Below, piece after piece: positions 33,746 to 42,467 of a stretch of 64,000 nucleotides of DNA. Below the pieces are notes generated by a model. The model was not told the origin of the DNA, did no database searches, and worked only from the letters and a program-made list of their open reading frames with translations. The position numbers and the translations under genes were made by a program. The stretch's first letter is position 1, and every line of letters begins with the position of its first letter. The DNA is from Paenibacillus uliginis N3/975 (GTDB lineage: Bacteria; Bacillota; Bacilli; Paenibacillales; Paenibacillaceae). The DNA lies in assembly GCF_900177425.1 (NCBI RefSeq), contig NZ_LT840184.1, positions 4,070,263 to 4,134,262 on the forward strand, given 5' to 3'.

Positions 33746-34420
33746 ATGTGCGGCCGTTTCACACTTACCGTCACATGGGAGGATCTGATGGAACGGTATC
33801 TGATTGATCCTGAATCCACTTCCCCTTTTCATACCCCCCGTTATAACATTGCACCAACGCAGATGGTCACTGCAGTTATTCATGACGGCGTACGCCGCCG
33901 CATCGGACAGTTGCGCTGGGGGCTTATCCCTTCCTGGTCACGCGACTCTTCCGGTGCCGCGAAAATGATCAACGCCCGAAGTGAAACGCTGGAGGAAAAG
34001 CCGGCATTCAAGACACCTTTCATACGCAAAAGATGTCTTATCCCCGCCGACGGTTTCTACGAATGGCAGCGCACAGCGGACGCCAAAACACCTCACCGGA
34101 TCGGTATGAAGGACGGCGGGATATTCAGCATGGCAGGCCTATACGATATGTGGACCACACCGGATGGGAGCAAGCTCAGCACCTGTACCGTCATCACTAC
34201 CCGGCCCAATCAGCTGATGGAACGTATTCATAACCGGATGCCCGTCATACTTAGTCCTGAAGACGAAGCCTTGTGGCTCAGCCGGAGCGCAGGTTCAGGT
34301 GATCTCAAGCGGCTGCTCGGTCCCTTTCCTGCTGTTGAGATGACTGCCACCGTTGTTGGAACAAGCGTTAATTCGGTTAAAAATGATACCCCAGACTGCA
34401 TCAGGCCCATCACCAGCTAG
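33746..34420 (+). CDS. SOS response-associated peptidase (SRAP/YedK/HMCES family)
   Basis: The protein has 224 residues and starts MCGRFTLTV, so Cys2 becomes the N-terminal catalytic residue after Met removal. It also has the conserved PRYNIAPTQ, WGLIPSWS, INARSETLEEKPAFK, RCLIPADGFYEW and the late region NRMPVIL. Known role of the family: covalent capture of abasic sites in single-stranded DNA through Cys2. AAGGAGG lies 7 bases before this ATG, so the longer frame upstream is rejected. It sits 1.9 kb from the SOS polymerase operon but has no clear LexA box. Confidence 0.93.
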   Translation: MCGRFTLTVTWEDLMERYLIDPESTSPFHTPRYNIAPTQMVTAVIHDGVRRRIGQLRWGLIPSWSRDSSGAAKMINARSETLEEKPAFKTPFIRKRCLIPADGFYEWQRTADAKTPHRIGMKDGGIFSMAGLYDMWTTPDGSKLSTCTVITTRPNQLMERIHNRMPVILSPEDEALWLSRSAGSGDLKRLLGPFPAVEMTATVVGTSVNSVKNDTPDCIRPITS

Positions 34421-34514
34421 AGCTTTTCACACCATTCGCAGCTCAGAGCGCGCGGCGTTTCCAACGCAGTGTGGCGTTACATGATAGCGGACGAACGGCT
34501 ATGCCTTGCACATG

Positions 34515-34556
34515 AATAAGCCCCTGCAAGGAATGTAATCCGTGCAGGGGCTTATT
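34515..34556. terminator. bidirectional terminator between SRAP and SpoVIF-like genes
   Basis: AATAAGCCCCTGCA and TGCAGGGGCTTATT form a 14-bp perfect stem between two convergent genes. Confidence 0.85.
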
Positions 34557-34584
34557 GGTATCCACTTGGCATAAACCGCTGAAC

Positions 34585-34872
34585 CTAGCGGAACATGCCC
34601 CAGAGCTTAATCAAGTGAAACGTATTGTTCGGATCAATACGCTGAGAAAGAACAAACTGAACAATCTGCTGTTCATGCGCTGGACTCAGTCTTTCATTCA
34701 AAATCCCTGTTATTGTCCGTACCATCTGATGCACTTTTGCACTATTTTGAAGATCAGCTTTTGATAAACCTTGAACCAGGTTTTTAATCCTTTCCTTATA
34801 GGCAGGATTTTTCATTTTCAGCTTGATGCGTTCCACCAGTTGCGGACTAATTCCATACTGTTGATAGCTCAA
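34585..34872 (-). CDS. stage VI sporulation protein F-like protein
   Basis: The protein has 95 residues when started from TTG at 34872, which lies 7 bases after GGGAGGTG. It begins (M)SYQQYGISPQLVERIKLKM and ends with NNTFHLIKLWGMFR. The general pattern of helices and the conserved tail match the SpoVIF-like proteins of Paenibacillus, which act in spore coat assembly in Bacillus. It is downstream of recG with 81 bases between them. The assignment rests on remembered family features and is moderate. Confidence 0.65.
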   Translation of the reverse strand: MSYQQYGISPQLVERIKLKMKNPAYKERIKNLVQGLSKADLQNSAKVHQMVRTITGILNERLSPAHEQQIVQFVLSQRIDPNNTFHLIKLWGMFR

Positions 34873-34953
34873 ACGTTTGGCACCTCCCGTAATAACTCCT
34901 GTCACTGTTTGAGTATATGACGAGGGCCGGTCCATTGTGCTACCTTGTTCAAC

Positions 34954-37005
34954 TTAATCAATAAGATCACCTTGAAAAATCTGTTCCTTCTGCAAATATT
35001 CACGTAAAGAAGCATAGGCTGGAGATGTCCAGAAAGAAGCATCCCCGACTAAAGTGGCAGCATCATCTCTTGCCTGCTCCACCACTTCAAAATCCGCAAC
35101 CATGTCAGCCAGCCGGAACTCCGGAAGTCCGCTCTGCTTCGTACCGAAGAAGTCACCCGGTCCCCGCAGGTCCAAGTCCCGGCGTGCTACCTCGAATCCG
35201 TCTTCAGTCTCGGTCATGACCTCCATACGTTCCTGACCAACCTCAGACTTCGGATCGGCAACCAGGATACAGTAAGAGGCGTGAGCGCCCCTGCCTACCC
35301 TGCCGCGCAGCTGATGGAGCTGGGACAGACCGAAGCGGTCAGCGTCCATAATAATCATCAATGTAGCATTAGGAACGTCAACCCCAACTTCGACGACCGT
35401 GGTTGAAATGAGCAGCTGCAATTCGTTGCTGTAAAAGCCGCGCATGACCTCATCCTTCTCCGCTGGCGTCATTCGGCCGTGGAGCAGTCCCACGCGATAT
35501 TTCGGGAAGGCCTGCTGCATCTGGACATGAAGATCAATCGCATTTTGCACATCGAGCTTGTCGGATTCCTCAATAAGCGGACAGATCAGATAAGCCTGAC
35601 GGCCTTGCTCCACTTCTCTCGCGATAAATCCCAGAACACGTTCCATCAGATCATGCTTGACCCAGTAAGTCGTAATGGGAATTCGTCCCTTCGGTCTCTC
35701 CGACAAGGTAGAGACATCCATATCACCAAAGGCGGTAATGGCCATCGTCCGGGGAATCGGTGTAGCGGTCATCGTCAGAACATCCGGATTATATCCTTTC
35801 CGGCGAAGCACGCTGCGCTGATTCACGCCAAAACGGTGCTGCTCATCCGTCACCACAAGCCCCAGTTGGCGGAAATACACATCCTCTTGTATCAAAGCAT
35901 GCGTACCGACAACGATGTCGGTCAACCCCATCTGCAACGAGGCAAGAAGATCCTTGCGTCTCTTCCCCGTCACGCTGCCTGTCAGAAGCCCCACAGTCAC
36001 TCCAAACGGTTCAAACAGCTTTTGCAGTGAACGCATATGCTGCTCAGCTAAAATCTCCGTAGGCACCATCAAAGCACCCTGGAAGCCTGATCTTACAGTT
36101 GTGTACAAAGCGATCGCCGCCACGACCGTTTTACCAGAACCAACATCACCTTGAAGCAACCGGTTCATGCAATACGGCGAGCGCATATCATGCAAAATCT
36201 CAAGCTCCACCTTCTTCTGCGCATCCGTAAGCTCAAAGGGCAGACTCCGTACAAACTCCCTTATGGTTGAATTGTCTGTGGTATGTACTACACCGTCCAT
36301 CCGGTCGCGGTTCAACGCACGGAACGCCTGCATTTTCAGCTGGAACATAAACAGCTCTTCATACACCATCCGCCGCCGCCCTTCCTGACCTTCTTTGGAA
36401 TCCACCGGCTGATGAATGGTAGCGATAGCCTGCTTGCGCGGCATCAGATCATACTTCTGAAGAAGTGCGGGCGGAAGGATTTCTGGGATCATCTCACCGT
36501 ACTGCTGCAATGCCTGTCCGATCGTTTTTCGAATCCAGCCTTGAGTTATCTTTCCGCCAATAGAATATACAGGCTGCAGCGTTCCGCTCCGGTACGCTCC
36601 TTTATCCGGAAATTCGGATTCCGACGCCGTCAGCTGTAGACGTCTCTGATCCCATTTTCCCGTCAGCACGATTTCCCGGCCCGTCGTCAGCTGATCCTTT
36701 AGGAAGTGGCGGTTAAACCAAGTAGCGGTAAACATCCAATTCTCAGCCAGCATTTTGCACGACAAACGGGACTTACGTCCGTATCTCTGTAGCACAGGGA
36801 TACCCGCTATTTTGGCCTGTATCGTAATTTTATCCCCGTCCTTTACCTCGCTGAGTGAGCGGAGGCGGTAATCCTCATACCGGAACGGGTAATACTCCAA
36901 CAAATCTTTAACCGTAGAGACGCCAAAGGCGTGAAGCTCCCCTTCTTTCAGGGCGCTCACGCCGTTTATCTGTCTTACGGATATTTGATCCAGATCGAGA
37001 CTCAT
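34954..37005 (-). CDS. recG: ATP-dependent DNA helicase RecG
   Basis: The protein has 683 residues, normal for RecG. The N-terminal wedge domain (OB fold, LEYYPFRYEDY) is followed by the helicase core with Walker A GDVGSGKTVVA, motif II DEQHRFGV, motif III TMTATPIPRT and motif VI QLRGRVGRG. Known role: branch migration of Holliday junctions and regression of stalled forks. The start at 37005 has GGGGGAGC; a longer frame would overlap the degV gene just upstream. It is co-transcribed with fakA and degV. Confidence 0.95.
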   Translation of the reverse strand: MSLDLDQISVRQINGVSALKEGELHAFGVSTVKDLLEYYPFRYEDYRLRSLSEVKDGDKITIQAKIAGIPVLQRYGRKSRLSCKMLAENWMFTATWFNRHFLKDQLTTGREIVLTGKWDQRRLQLTASESEFPDKGAYRSGTLQPVYSIGGKITQGWIRKTIGQALQQYGEMIPEILPPALLQKYDLMPRKQAIATIHQPVDSKEGQEGRRRMVYEELFMFQLKMQAFRALNRDRMDGVVHTTDNSTIREFVRSLPFELTDAQKKVELEILHDMRSPYCMNRLLQGDVGSGKTVVAAIALYTTVRSGFQGALMVPTEILAEQHMRSLQKLFEPFGVTVGLLTGSVTGKRRKDLLASLQMGLTDIVVGTHALIQEDVYFRQLGLVVTDEQHRFGVNQRSVLRRKGYNPDVLTMTATPIPRTMAITAFGDMDVSTLSERPKGRIPITTYWVKHDLMERVLGFIAREVEQGRQAYLICPLIEESDKLDVQNAIDLHVQMQQAFPKYRVGLLHGRMTPAEKDEVMRGFYSNELQLLISTTVVEVGVDVPNATLMIIMDADRFGLSQLHQLRGRVGRGAHASYCILVADPKSEVGQERMEVMTETEDGFEVARRDLDLRGPGDFFGTKQSGLPEFRLADMVADFEVVEQARDDAATLVGDASFWTSPAYASLREYLQKEQIFQGDLID

Positions 37006-37018
37006 AATGCTCCCCCAA

Positions 37019-37876
37019 TCAAGCGGGCCAGATATACGCGGCAATGGTACCCGGTCCGACATGGCTGCCGATGACGGGGCCGATGTCGGACAGGACCGTT
37101 TCTTTCACCGTAAACACGGCAGACAATTGCTCCAGAAAATCATCAACAGAAGCCGGATCTGCCGTAGTGCCCACCGCTACATTAATATTCGTAACACCTG
37201 CCAGATCATTTTGGAACAATTCAATCATTCTGGCAGTTGCTTTCTTGCGGCCTCTTACTTTTTCAACCGAATAAATAATACCTTCATCATCGATAGACAG
37301 GATCGGTTTAATATTCAACAGTGTACCCAGTACAGCTGAAGCTTTACCGATGCGCCCACCTTTTTGTAAATATTCTAGTGTGTCTACCAAAAAATATAGA
37401 CAACGCTTACTGCGAAGTTCTTCGGTAGAGGATAGTATCTCTTCTACCGGCACTCCCTCAGCAGCCAACTGGGCTGCATGAACAATAAACAATCCATAGC
37501 CATATGACGCTGATTTTGAATCCCACACCGTTATATCAGCTTCTCCCTCTATTAGGGAAGTAGCCAGCAGTGCCGACTGGTAGGTGCCGCTCATTCCTGA
37601 AGAGAGGTGCATCGAAAGAATAGAACAGCCGGGAAACTCCTTCAGGATTGAATCATATACCCCCACAAAGTCAGCCGGGGAGGGCTGCGAAGTTGTCGGC
37701 AGTTGAGTCGATTCGACGAGCTTCTTATAAAACTCGCCAGCGGAAATTTCTACTCCATCGAGATACGTATCACTGCCGAACATAAGACGCAATGGGACAA
37801 TTCGTATGTCGTATTTCTTCACCAGGTCTGCCGGAATATCCGCTGTGCTGTCTGTGACAATAACGGTTTTCTTCAC
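37019..37876 (-). CDS. DegV-family fatty-acid-binding protein
   Basis: The protein has 285 residues. IVTDSTADIPADLVKKYDI and SQPSPADFVGVY (the Thr-Ser-Gln-Pro motif near the fatty-acid head group) and LSSGMSGTYQSA are DegV signatures. Known role of the family: FakB, which binds a fatty acid and presents it to the kinase FakA for phosphorylation. The gene lies just downstream of a FakA-type gene in the same orientation, which supports that pairing. Confidence 0.93.
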   Translation of the reverse strand: MKKTVIVTDSTADIPADLVKKYDIRIVPLRLMFGSDTYLDGVEISAGEFYKKLVESTQLPTTSQPSPADFVGVYDSILKEFPGCSILSMHLSSGMSGTYQSALLATSLIEGEADITVWDSKSASYGYGLFIVHAAQLAAEGVPVEEILSSTEELRSKRCLYFLVDTLEYLQKGGRIGKASAVLGTLLNIKPILSIDDEGIIYSVEKVRGRKKATARMIELFQNDLAGVTNINVAVGTTADPASVDDFLEQLSAVFTVKETVLSDIGPVIGSHVGPGTIAAYIWPA

Positions 37877-37917
37877 CGGGAACCCCTCCTAATAAATGAC
37901 CATCAATTTACATAAGT

Positions 37918-37972
37918 AGAAACGACTTCGTCGTCCTATTCAAAGGGCGACGGTGTTTCTGCGAGAAATATA
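37918..37972. repeat. short hairpin repeat, copy 1
   Basis: AGAAACGACTTCGTCGTCC and GGGCGACGGTGTTTCT form a stem followed by GCGAGAAATAT. It sits between degV and fakA and is one of three full copies in this block. Confidence 0.7.
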
Positions 37973-39754
37973 TTAAACTTCTACAGAGAACAGATAAGCG
38001 TAAATCGGTTGTCCTCCATAGTGTACTTCCACTTCTGCATTCGGATAGTTATCCTCAAGCCAAGAGATCAAACCCTCTGTGATTTCCTCGGTTGCATCCT
38101 CACCCGTAAGAAGCGTGATGATTTCATCTCCGGAACTCAGCATTTTACCGAGTAACTCCTGACATGCGTTCAGCAGATCTGGTGCTGCTGCAACGATCTT
38201 CGAATTTTGGATGCCGATGTATTCTCCGGCCTTAATCTGAAGCTCGTCAATATTGGTGTCCCGTACGGCGTACGTTACTTGTCCAGATTGAACACGGGAA
38301 ACCGCTTCAAGCATATTATCGGTATTGCTTTCGACACTCTCGTCTTCCTGGAATTCAAAGGCGGCGGCAATCCCTTGTGGAATCGTCTTGCTCGGAATCA
38401 CGGTTACGCTGCGCTCTCCTTCCAGCAGTTCTCTCGCCTGTTGTGCAGCAAGCACAATATTGGAGTTATTCGGCAGGATAAATATCTGTTGTGCGGAAAT
38501 AGACGTTATCGCATTCACAAAATCCTCCGTGCTCGGATTCATGGTTTGACCGCCGGCCAGTACAACATCTACGCCAAGACTTTTGAAAATACTCGAAATG
38601 CCCTCACCTGACGACACAGCGATAAAACCGTATGGTGCCAGCTCGTCCGCAGGGGGAACAGCCGGGGCTTCAGGTGTCTTGGTTTCAGCCGGGATATCTG
38701 CAAACAGCTCAGGCATCGGTGCGATGTCCATGCCTGTAGACAACAGGTCACGGTGCTGCTCACGCATATTCAGAATATGAATCTGCGTAATTTCGCCATA
38801 CAGCAAAGCTAGGTTCAGCACCTCACCCGGAGCTTTGGAATGCACGTGCACTTTAATCGTTTCATCGTCGGCGATCACGATGATGGAATCACCATTCACG
38901 GAAAGCGCTTTTCTAAATTTATCTTCATCAAATTCTGCAGGTTGGGCGTTGCCCAGCTGTCGGTTAATGAAAAATTCCATATCGTACAAATATTCGATAT
39001 CTTCCGTCGAAAGTCTCGATTGTGCTGAAGCTGGAACCTGTACCGTCGCTAAATCCGGATGGGTTACAATACCAGTCACAGCTACCCGTGATACAGTCTG
39101 TTCTACAGATGCGGGAGACACTTCTGAAGAAGAAACACCATTTTTCAGCGCTTTCAGAAACCCTTCATAGATGTATACGAGGCCTTGTCCTCCGGAGTCC
39201 ACAACACCTACCTGCTTCAAAACCGGCAGCATATCCGGAGTTTGGGATAGGGTCTCCTTGGCCTTTGCCAATACTTGCTCCATCAATTCCACGACATCGT
39301 TGCTTCTGCGGGAAAAATAAACAGCATGCTTGGCAGCTTCCTTCGCTACCGTGAGGATTGTTCCCTCAACCGGTTTAACAACTGCTTTATAAGCTGCCTC
39401 TACACCCGTCTGCAGCGCAGTAGCAAACTGACTAGGGTTCAGTTCCGTGTAAGGAGCTGCATAACGGCTGAAGCCGCGGAACAGTTGGGACAAAATAACC
39501 CCGGAGTTCCCCCGGGCGCCCATCAGGAGCCCTTTCGACAGTACACCAGCACTGTGCCCTAAAGATTCCGTATACTTGCTTTTCAGTTCGGCCACACCCG
39601 CAGTCATCGTCAAATTCATGTTCGTTCCCGTGTCGCCATCCGGCACCGGAAAAACATTCAGGGAATTGACGTGTTCTGCATGTAGCTGCAGTTGTTCCGC
39701 TCCGGCTAGAACCATCGCGGTAAATTCTGTTCCATTCAAAGAACGCTTACTCAA
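37973..39754 (-). CDS. fakA: fatty-acid kinase FakA / DAK2 phosphatase-domain protein (YloV)
   Basis: The protein has 593 residues. The N-terminal DAK2-type ATP-binding domain has NVFPVPDGDTGTNM (metal-binding aspartates) and GARGNSGVILSQL; a middle domain and a DegV-like C-terminal domain (IFILPNNSNIVLAA) follow. Known role: ATP-dependent phosphorylation of fatty acids held by FakB. The start is TTG at 39754, 8 bases after AAGGGG. The gene normally next to it in Bacillus, yloU (Asp23 family), is not found here. Confidence 0.92.
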   Translation of the reverse strand: MSKRSLNGTEFTAMVLAGAEQLQLHAEHVNSLNVFPVPDGDTGTNMNLTMTAGVAELKSKYTESLGHSAGVLSKGLLMGARGNSGVILSQLFRGFSRYAAPYTELNPSQFATALQTGVEAAYKAVVKPVEGTILTVAKEAAKHAVYFSRRSNDVVELMEQVLAKAKETLSQTPDMLPVLKQVGVVDSGGQGLVYIYEGFLKALKNGVSSSEVSPASVEQTVSRVAVTGIVTHPDLATVQVPASAQSRLSTEDIEYLYDMEFFINRQLGNAQPAEFDEDKFRKALSVNGDSIIVIADDETIKVHVHSKAPGEVLNLALLYGEITQIHILNMREQHRDLLSTGMDIAPMPELFADIPAETKTPEAPAVPPADELAPYGFIAVSSGEGISSIFKSLGVDVVLAGGQTMNPSTEDFVNAITSISAQQIFILPNNSNIVLAAQQARELLEGERSVTVIPSKTIPQGIAAAFEFQEDESVESNTDNMLEAVSRVQSGQVTYAVRDTNIDELQIKAGEYIGIQNSKIVAAAPDLLNACQELLGKMLSSGDEIITLLTGEDATEEITEGLISWLEDNYPNAEVEVHYGGQPIYAYLFSVEV

Positions 39755-40043
39755 TGAGAATTCCCCTTCCTGGCTTGATACAAATAACGCTTTAATTGTA
39801 TGTTTTTTTGTTCTATTTCAGAGCCTTAAACCGATCATCGCCCAACAAATAATAGACATGCTATGATTAAATGAATTAGTCACAACGCCGGTGATGGGCT
39901 GGCCTCGCGTCTGACGAGCCTTCGGCAGCTTACTCTGCAAAGAGAGGGACATACCGATTAGCCCACCGTATTTCTTCGGAAATATTATGGACTAAATAAC
40001 ATTGTACTATAAGAGGAAAGAGAAATAAATGTTTTTAGGATAG
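39755..40043. other. 289-base noncoding stretch with structured sequence
   Basis: No gene is seen. Between 39885 and 39990 a GC-rich block contains CGCCGGTGATGGGCTGG and TTAGCCCACCG, which can pair around CTCGCGTCTGACGAG and a GCAGCTTACTCTGC stem. It may be a leader RNA or a remnant; I cannot assign it to a known riboswitch class. Confidence 0.35.
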
Positions 40044-40073
40044 TTGACGCAGCAATTTTTACTGTGATATTAT
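40044..40073 (+). promoter_or_regulatory. rpmB promoter
   Basis: TTGACG (40044-40049), an 18-base spacer and TATTAT (40068-40073), 48 bases before the rpmB start. Confidence 0.75.
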
Positions 40074-40121
40074 ATTTAAGTATTGTTTTATGCAGGGTTA
40101 TGAAACAAGGAGGTGTAATCT

Positions 40122-40310
40122 ATGTCTCGCAAATGTTATGTGACAGGTAAGAAACCAGGTACTGGTAACCACGTTTCCCACGCCAACAACCACAACAAAC
40201 GTTCTTGGGGCGTAAACGTTCAGAAAGTTCGCATTCTGGTAGACGGCAAGCCAAAACGTGTATACGTTAGCACTCGCGCTTTGAAATCCGGTAAAGTGAC
40301 TCGCGTATAA
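40122..40310 (+). CDS. rpmB: 50S ribosomal protein L28
   Basis: The protein has 62 residues, the standard Firmicute length. It begins MSRKCYVTGKKPGTGNHVSH and ends KSGKVTRV. It has only one cysteine and lacks the zinc-ribbon type CxxC pair of the other L28 form. AAGGAGGTG lies 7 bases before the ATG. It is the only plus-strand gene within this otherwise minus-strand block, as is typical of this locus in Bacillales. Confidence 0.97.
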   Translation: MSRKCYVTGKKPGTGNHVSHANNHNKRSWGVNVQKVRILVDGKPKRVYVSTRALKSGKVTRV

Positions 40311-40331
40311 TTAATCTATGCCCATACAAGC

Positions 40332-40386
40332 AGAAACGATTGCATCGTCCATTGAGAAGGACGATGGCGTTTCTGCGAGAAATATA
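40332..40386. repeat. short hairpin repeat, copy 2
   Basis: AGAAACGATTGCATCGTCC and GGACGATGGCGTTTCT pair strongly and are followed by GCGAGAAATAT. It lies just after rpmB and could also act as its terminator, although no T-run follows. Confidence 0.7.
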
Positions 40387-40509
40387 AGCCAAGTAATGGA
40401 AATATAATACTTTCTTATATTTTTAGAAAAACTTTCTTAATCTCCAGCTTTCTAAAGGGCTGCGCGGGACAAGGAAGTTTTTCTTTCGTTTAGATACATG
40501 TGACTAAAC

Positions 40510-40543
40510 AAAAAGCACCCTGAACGCAGCAGGTGCTTTTTTT
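40510..40543 (+). terminator. stem-loop with T-run downstream of rpmB
   Basis: AAAAAGCACC and GGTGCTTTTT pair and are followed by further T residues. Confidence 0.75.
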
Positions 40544-40615
40544 AATGCCTCTTTCCCGGTAACAGTCACGCCGTTGCTGTCCCGGGCGGAGGTTTTGTTA
40601 TGCCGGGACAAGCTG

Positions 40616-40696
40616 TCAGCCTTTGTGAAACGTGTTCAAAATGGCCTTCACAAAACCTCCCAAAAACTTCGGCAGCTTGAACGTATAAAATTTCAT
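40616..40696 (-). CDS. spoVM: stage V sporulation protein M, 26 residues
   Basis: The peptide reads MKFYTFKLPKFLGGFVKAIL, then NTFHKG, matching SpoVM of Bacillus in length (26) and at nearly every functional position: the Pro at position 9 that breaks the helix, the Gly pair and the amphipathic basic helix. Known role: it binds the convex face of the forespore membrane and anchors SpoIVA for coat and cortex assembly. GGGGAGGGTGAG precedes the ATG. It sits between rpmB and rpe exactly as in B. subtilis. A CATAAAAT stretch at about 40735-40742 (minus) may be a sigma-E-like -10 element. Confidence 0.95.
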   Translation of the reverse strand: MKFYTFKLPKFLGGFVKAILNTFHKG

Positions 40697-40769
40697 GTCT
40701 CACCCTCCCCATCATTCTCATGCCTTCTAGGTTATTTTATGCACCAAGCCCATAGATGTGAACACGAAC

Positions 40770-40804
40770 AAAAAAGGCTACATGAGAACCCAGCTCATGT
40801 AACC
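40770..40804 (-). terminator. terminator after rpe
   Basis: On the minus strand GGTTACATGAG and CTCATGTAGCC pair and are followed by TTTTTTG. It closes the long operon that ends with rpe. Confidence 0.8.
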
Positions 40805-40857
40805 ATATTTATGCGGGTAATCTCCGCCCTATGCATCCAGCTCACAGACTTACGTCT

Positions 40858-41517
40858 TTAGAACTGCGCGCTCTTGCGAATCTCTGCGATAGCAGACGAG
40901 CGATCCGGCTTGCCAAAAACGGCGCTTCCAGCCACCAGTACGTCTGCACCGGCCTTCGTTACGAGCGGAGCCGTCTCGGATGTTATACCGCCGTCTACCT
41001 CTATATGAATTCCCGGATTCGGGGAATTGGCAATCCACTCTCTCAACTGCTCAATTTTCCGCACGGTGCGCTCGATGAAAGCTTGTCCGCCGAAACCGGG
41101 GTTAACGGTCATAACGAGCACCATATCCAGATCAGGCAGAACTTCCTGTAGGACATGGGCAGGAGTTCCCGGATTAATGGCTACACCAGCCTTAGCCCCG
41201 TGCTCCTTAATCAAATGAATGACACGGTGGAGATGTGGGCAGGTTTCTGCATGAACAGTAATATAGTCAGCCCCAGCTAATGCGAAATCAGCGATATAAC
41301 ACTCCGGCTGCTCAATCATCAAATGTACATCCAGTGGCAGTGTAGTGTGGGGTCTGATCGCCTGAACGATTGGAGGTCCAAGCGTAATATTAGGCACGAA
41401 ATGGCCGTCCATCACGTCTACATGGATCCAGTCCGCTCCTCCCGCCTGTGCTTCTGCAATTTCATCACCAAGTTTGGCAAAATCCGCCGAAAGTATCGAT
41501 GGCGCTATCTTAATCAT
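40858..41517 (-). CDS. rpe: ribulose-phosphate 3-epimerase
   Basis: The protein has 219 residues, a TIM barrel. The signatures are IAPSILSADFAKLGDEI, HVDVMDGHFVPNIT (metal His and Asp), VMTVNPGFGGQAF and EVDGGI. Reaction: interconversion of D-ribulose 5-phosphate and D-xylulose 5-phosphate in the pentose phosphate pathway. It follows rsgA by 4 bases. The gene usually found next, thiN (yloS), is missing before spoVM. Confidence 0.96.
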   Translation of the reverse strand: MIKIAPSILSADFAKLGDEIAEAQAGGADWIHVDVMDGHFVPNITLGPPIVQAIRPHTTLPLDVHLMIEQPECYIADFALAGADYITVHAETCPHLHRVIHLIKEHGAKAGVAINPGTPAHVLQEVLPDLDMVLVMTVNPGFGGQAFIERTVRKIEQLREWIANSPNPGIHIEVDGGITSETAPLVTKAGADVLVAGSAVFGKPDRSSAIAEIRKSAQF

Positions 41518-41521
41518 AACG

Positions 41522-42430
41522 TTAGTACCTCCGCTTCTTGTCTTTCATTTCTGTAAAAAAATCAACATAGTGTTTATAACGGCTATCTGCGATGTCTCCA
41601 TCTTCTTTGGCCTGAATGACCTGACAACCGGGTTCGTGTGTATGACTACAGCCTCTGAACTTACAATTCTCCGCATAAGGAATGAACTCCCTGAAGCAGC
41701 TGGACAACTCCTCTACGCCCAGTTCAAGAAAATCCAGCTGACTGAATCCCGGAGTATCGGCGACAAAGCCCCCATTATCCAGCTCTATCAGCTCAACATG
41801 CCTTGTCGTATGACGTCCGCGTCCAAGCCGCATACTGATCTCACTCGTCTCCAAAGACAGTCCAGGCATTAACGCATTGAGCAATGAGGATTTACCTACA
41901 CCCGATTGACCGGAAAATACACTGATTTGTCCCGCGAGCCGTTCCTTGACTTCCTCAGTACCGACTCCCTGCAACGAACTCGTCACGATAACCTCGTAAC
42001 CGATCTTCTCGTATACACGCTTTACTTCTTCCGTGGAGTCACCGGAATCATCGGCAAGATCCTGCTTCGTTAAACAGATTAGAGCCTTTAGATCAGAGTG
42101 CTCAATATGTACGAGGAATTTGTCCAACAGCAGCAAGCTCATATCCGGTTCTCTTACTGAAAATAAAAGAACGGCTAAATGAACATTAGCTACTGGAGGA
42201 CGTATTAATTGGGAAGACCGCGGAAGAATTTCTTCCACGGTCCCCTCCCCATTCTCGGTCAAAGAGTACATTACACGATCTCCGACAAGCGGAGAAACAC
42301 CTCTTTTTTTGAAAATTCCGCGGGCTCTGCATTGAACCGATGGGTCTTCCCCGGATACAACATTGCCTTCTCGCAGTGGTTTGACGTAGTAATATCCGCT
42401 CAGTGCCTTAACAATCAGTCCTTCAAGCAT
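41522..42430 (-). CDS. rsgA: ribosome small-subunit biogenesis GTPase RsgA
   Basis: The protein has 302 residues. The N-terminal OB fold is followed by a circularly permuted GTPase: G4 LTKQDL, then G1 GQSGVGKSSLLNAL, G3 DTPGF, and a C-terminal zinc site with CKFRGCSHTHEPGC. Known role: maturation check of the 30S subunit. It is in the operon order prkC-rsgA-rpe as in Bacillus. Confidence 0.96.
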   Translation of the reverse strand: MLEGLIVKALSGYYYVKPLREGNVVSGEDPSVQCRARGIFKKRGVSPLVGDRVMYSLTENGEGTVEEILPRSSQLIRPPVANVHLAVLLFSVREPDMSLLLLDKFLVHIEHSDLKALICLTKQDLADDSGDSTEEVKRVYEKIGYEVIVTSSLQGVGTEEVKERLAGQISVFSGQSGVGKSSLLNALMPGLSLETSEISMRLGRGRHTTRHVELIELDNGGFVADTPGFSQLDFLELGVEELSSCFREFIPYAENCKFRGCSHTHEPGCQVIQAKEDGDIADSRYKHYVDFFTEMKDKKRRY

Positions 42431-42467
42431 ATGCAGGCCTCACTTTCGTGTAGTTGGTGTAAACTTC

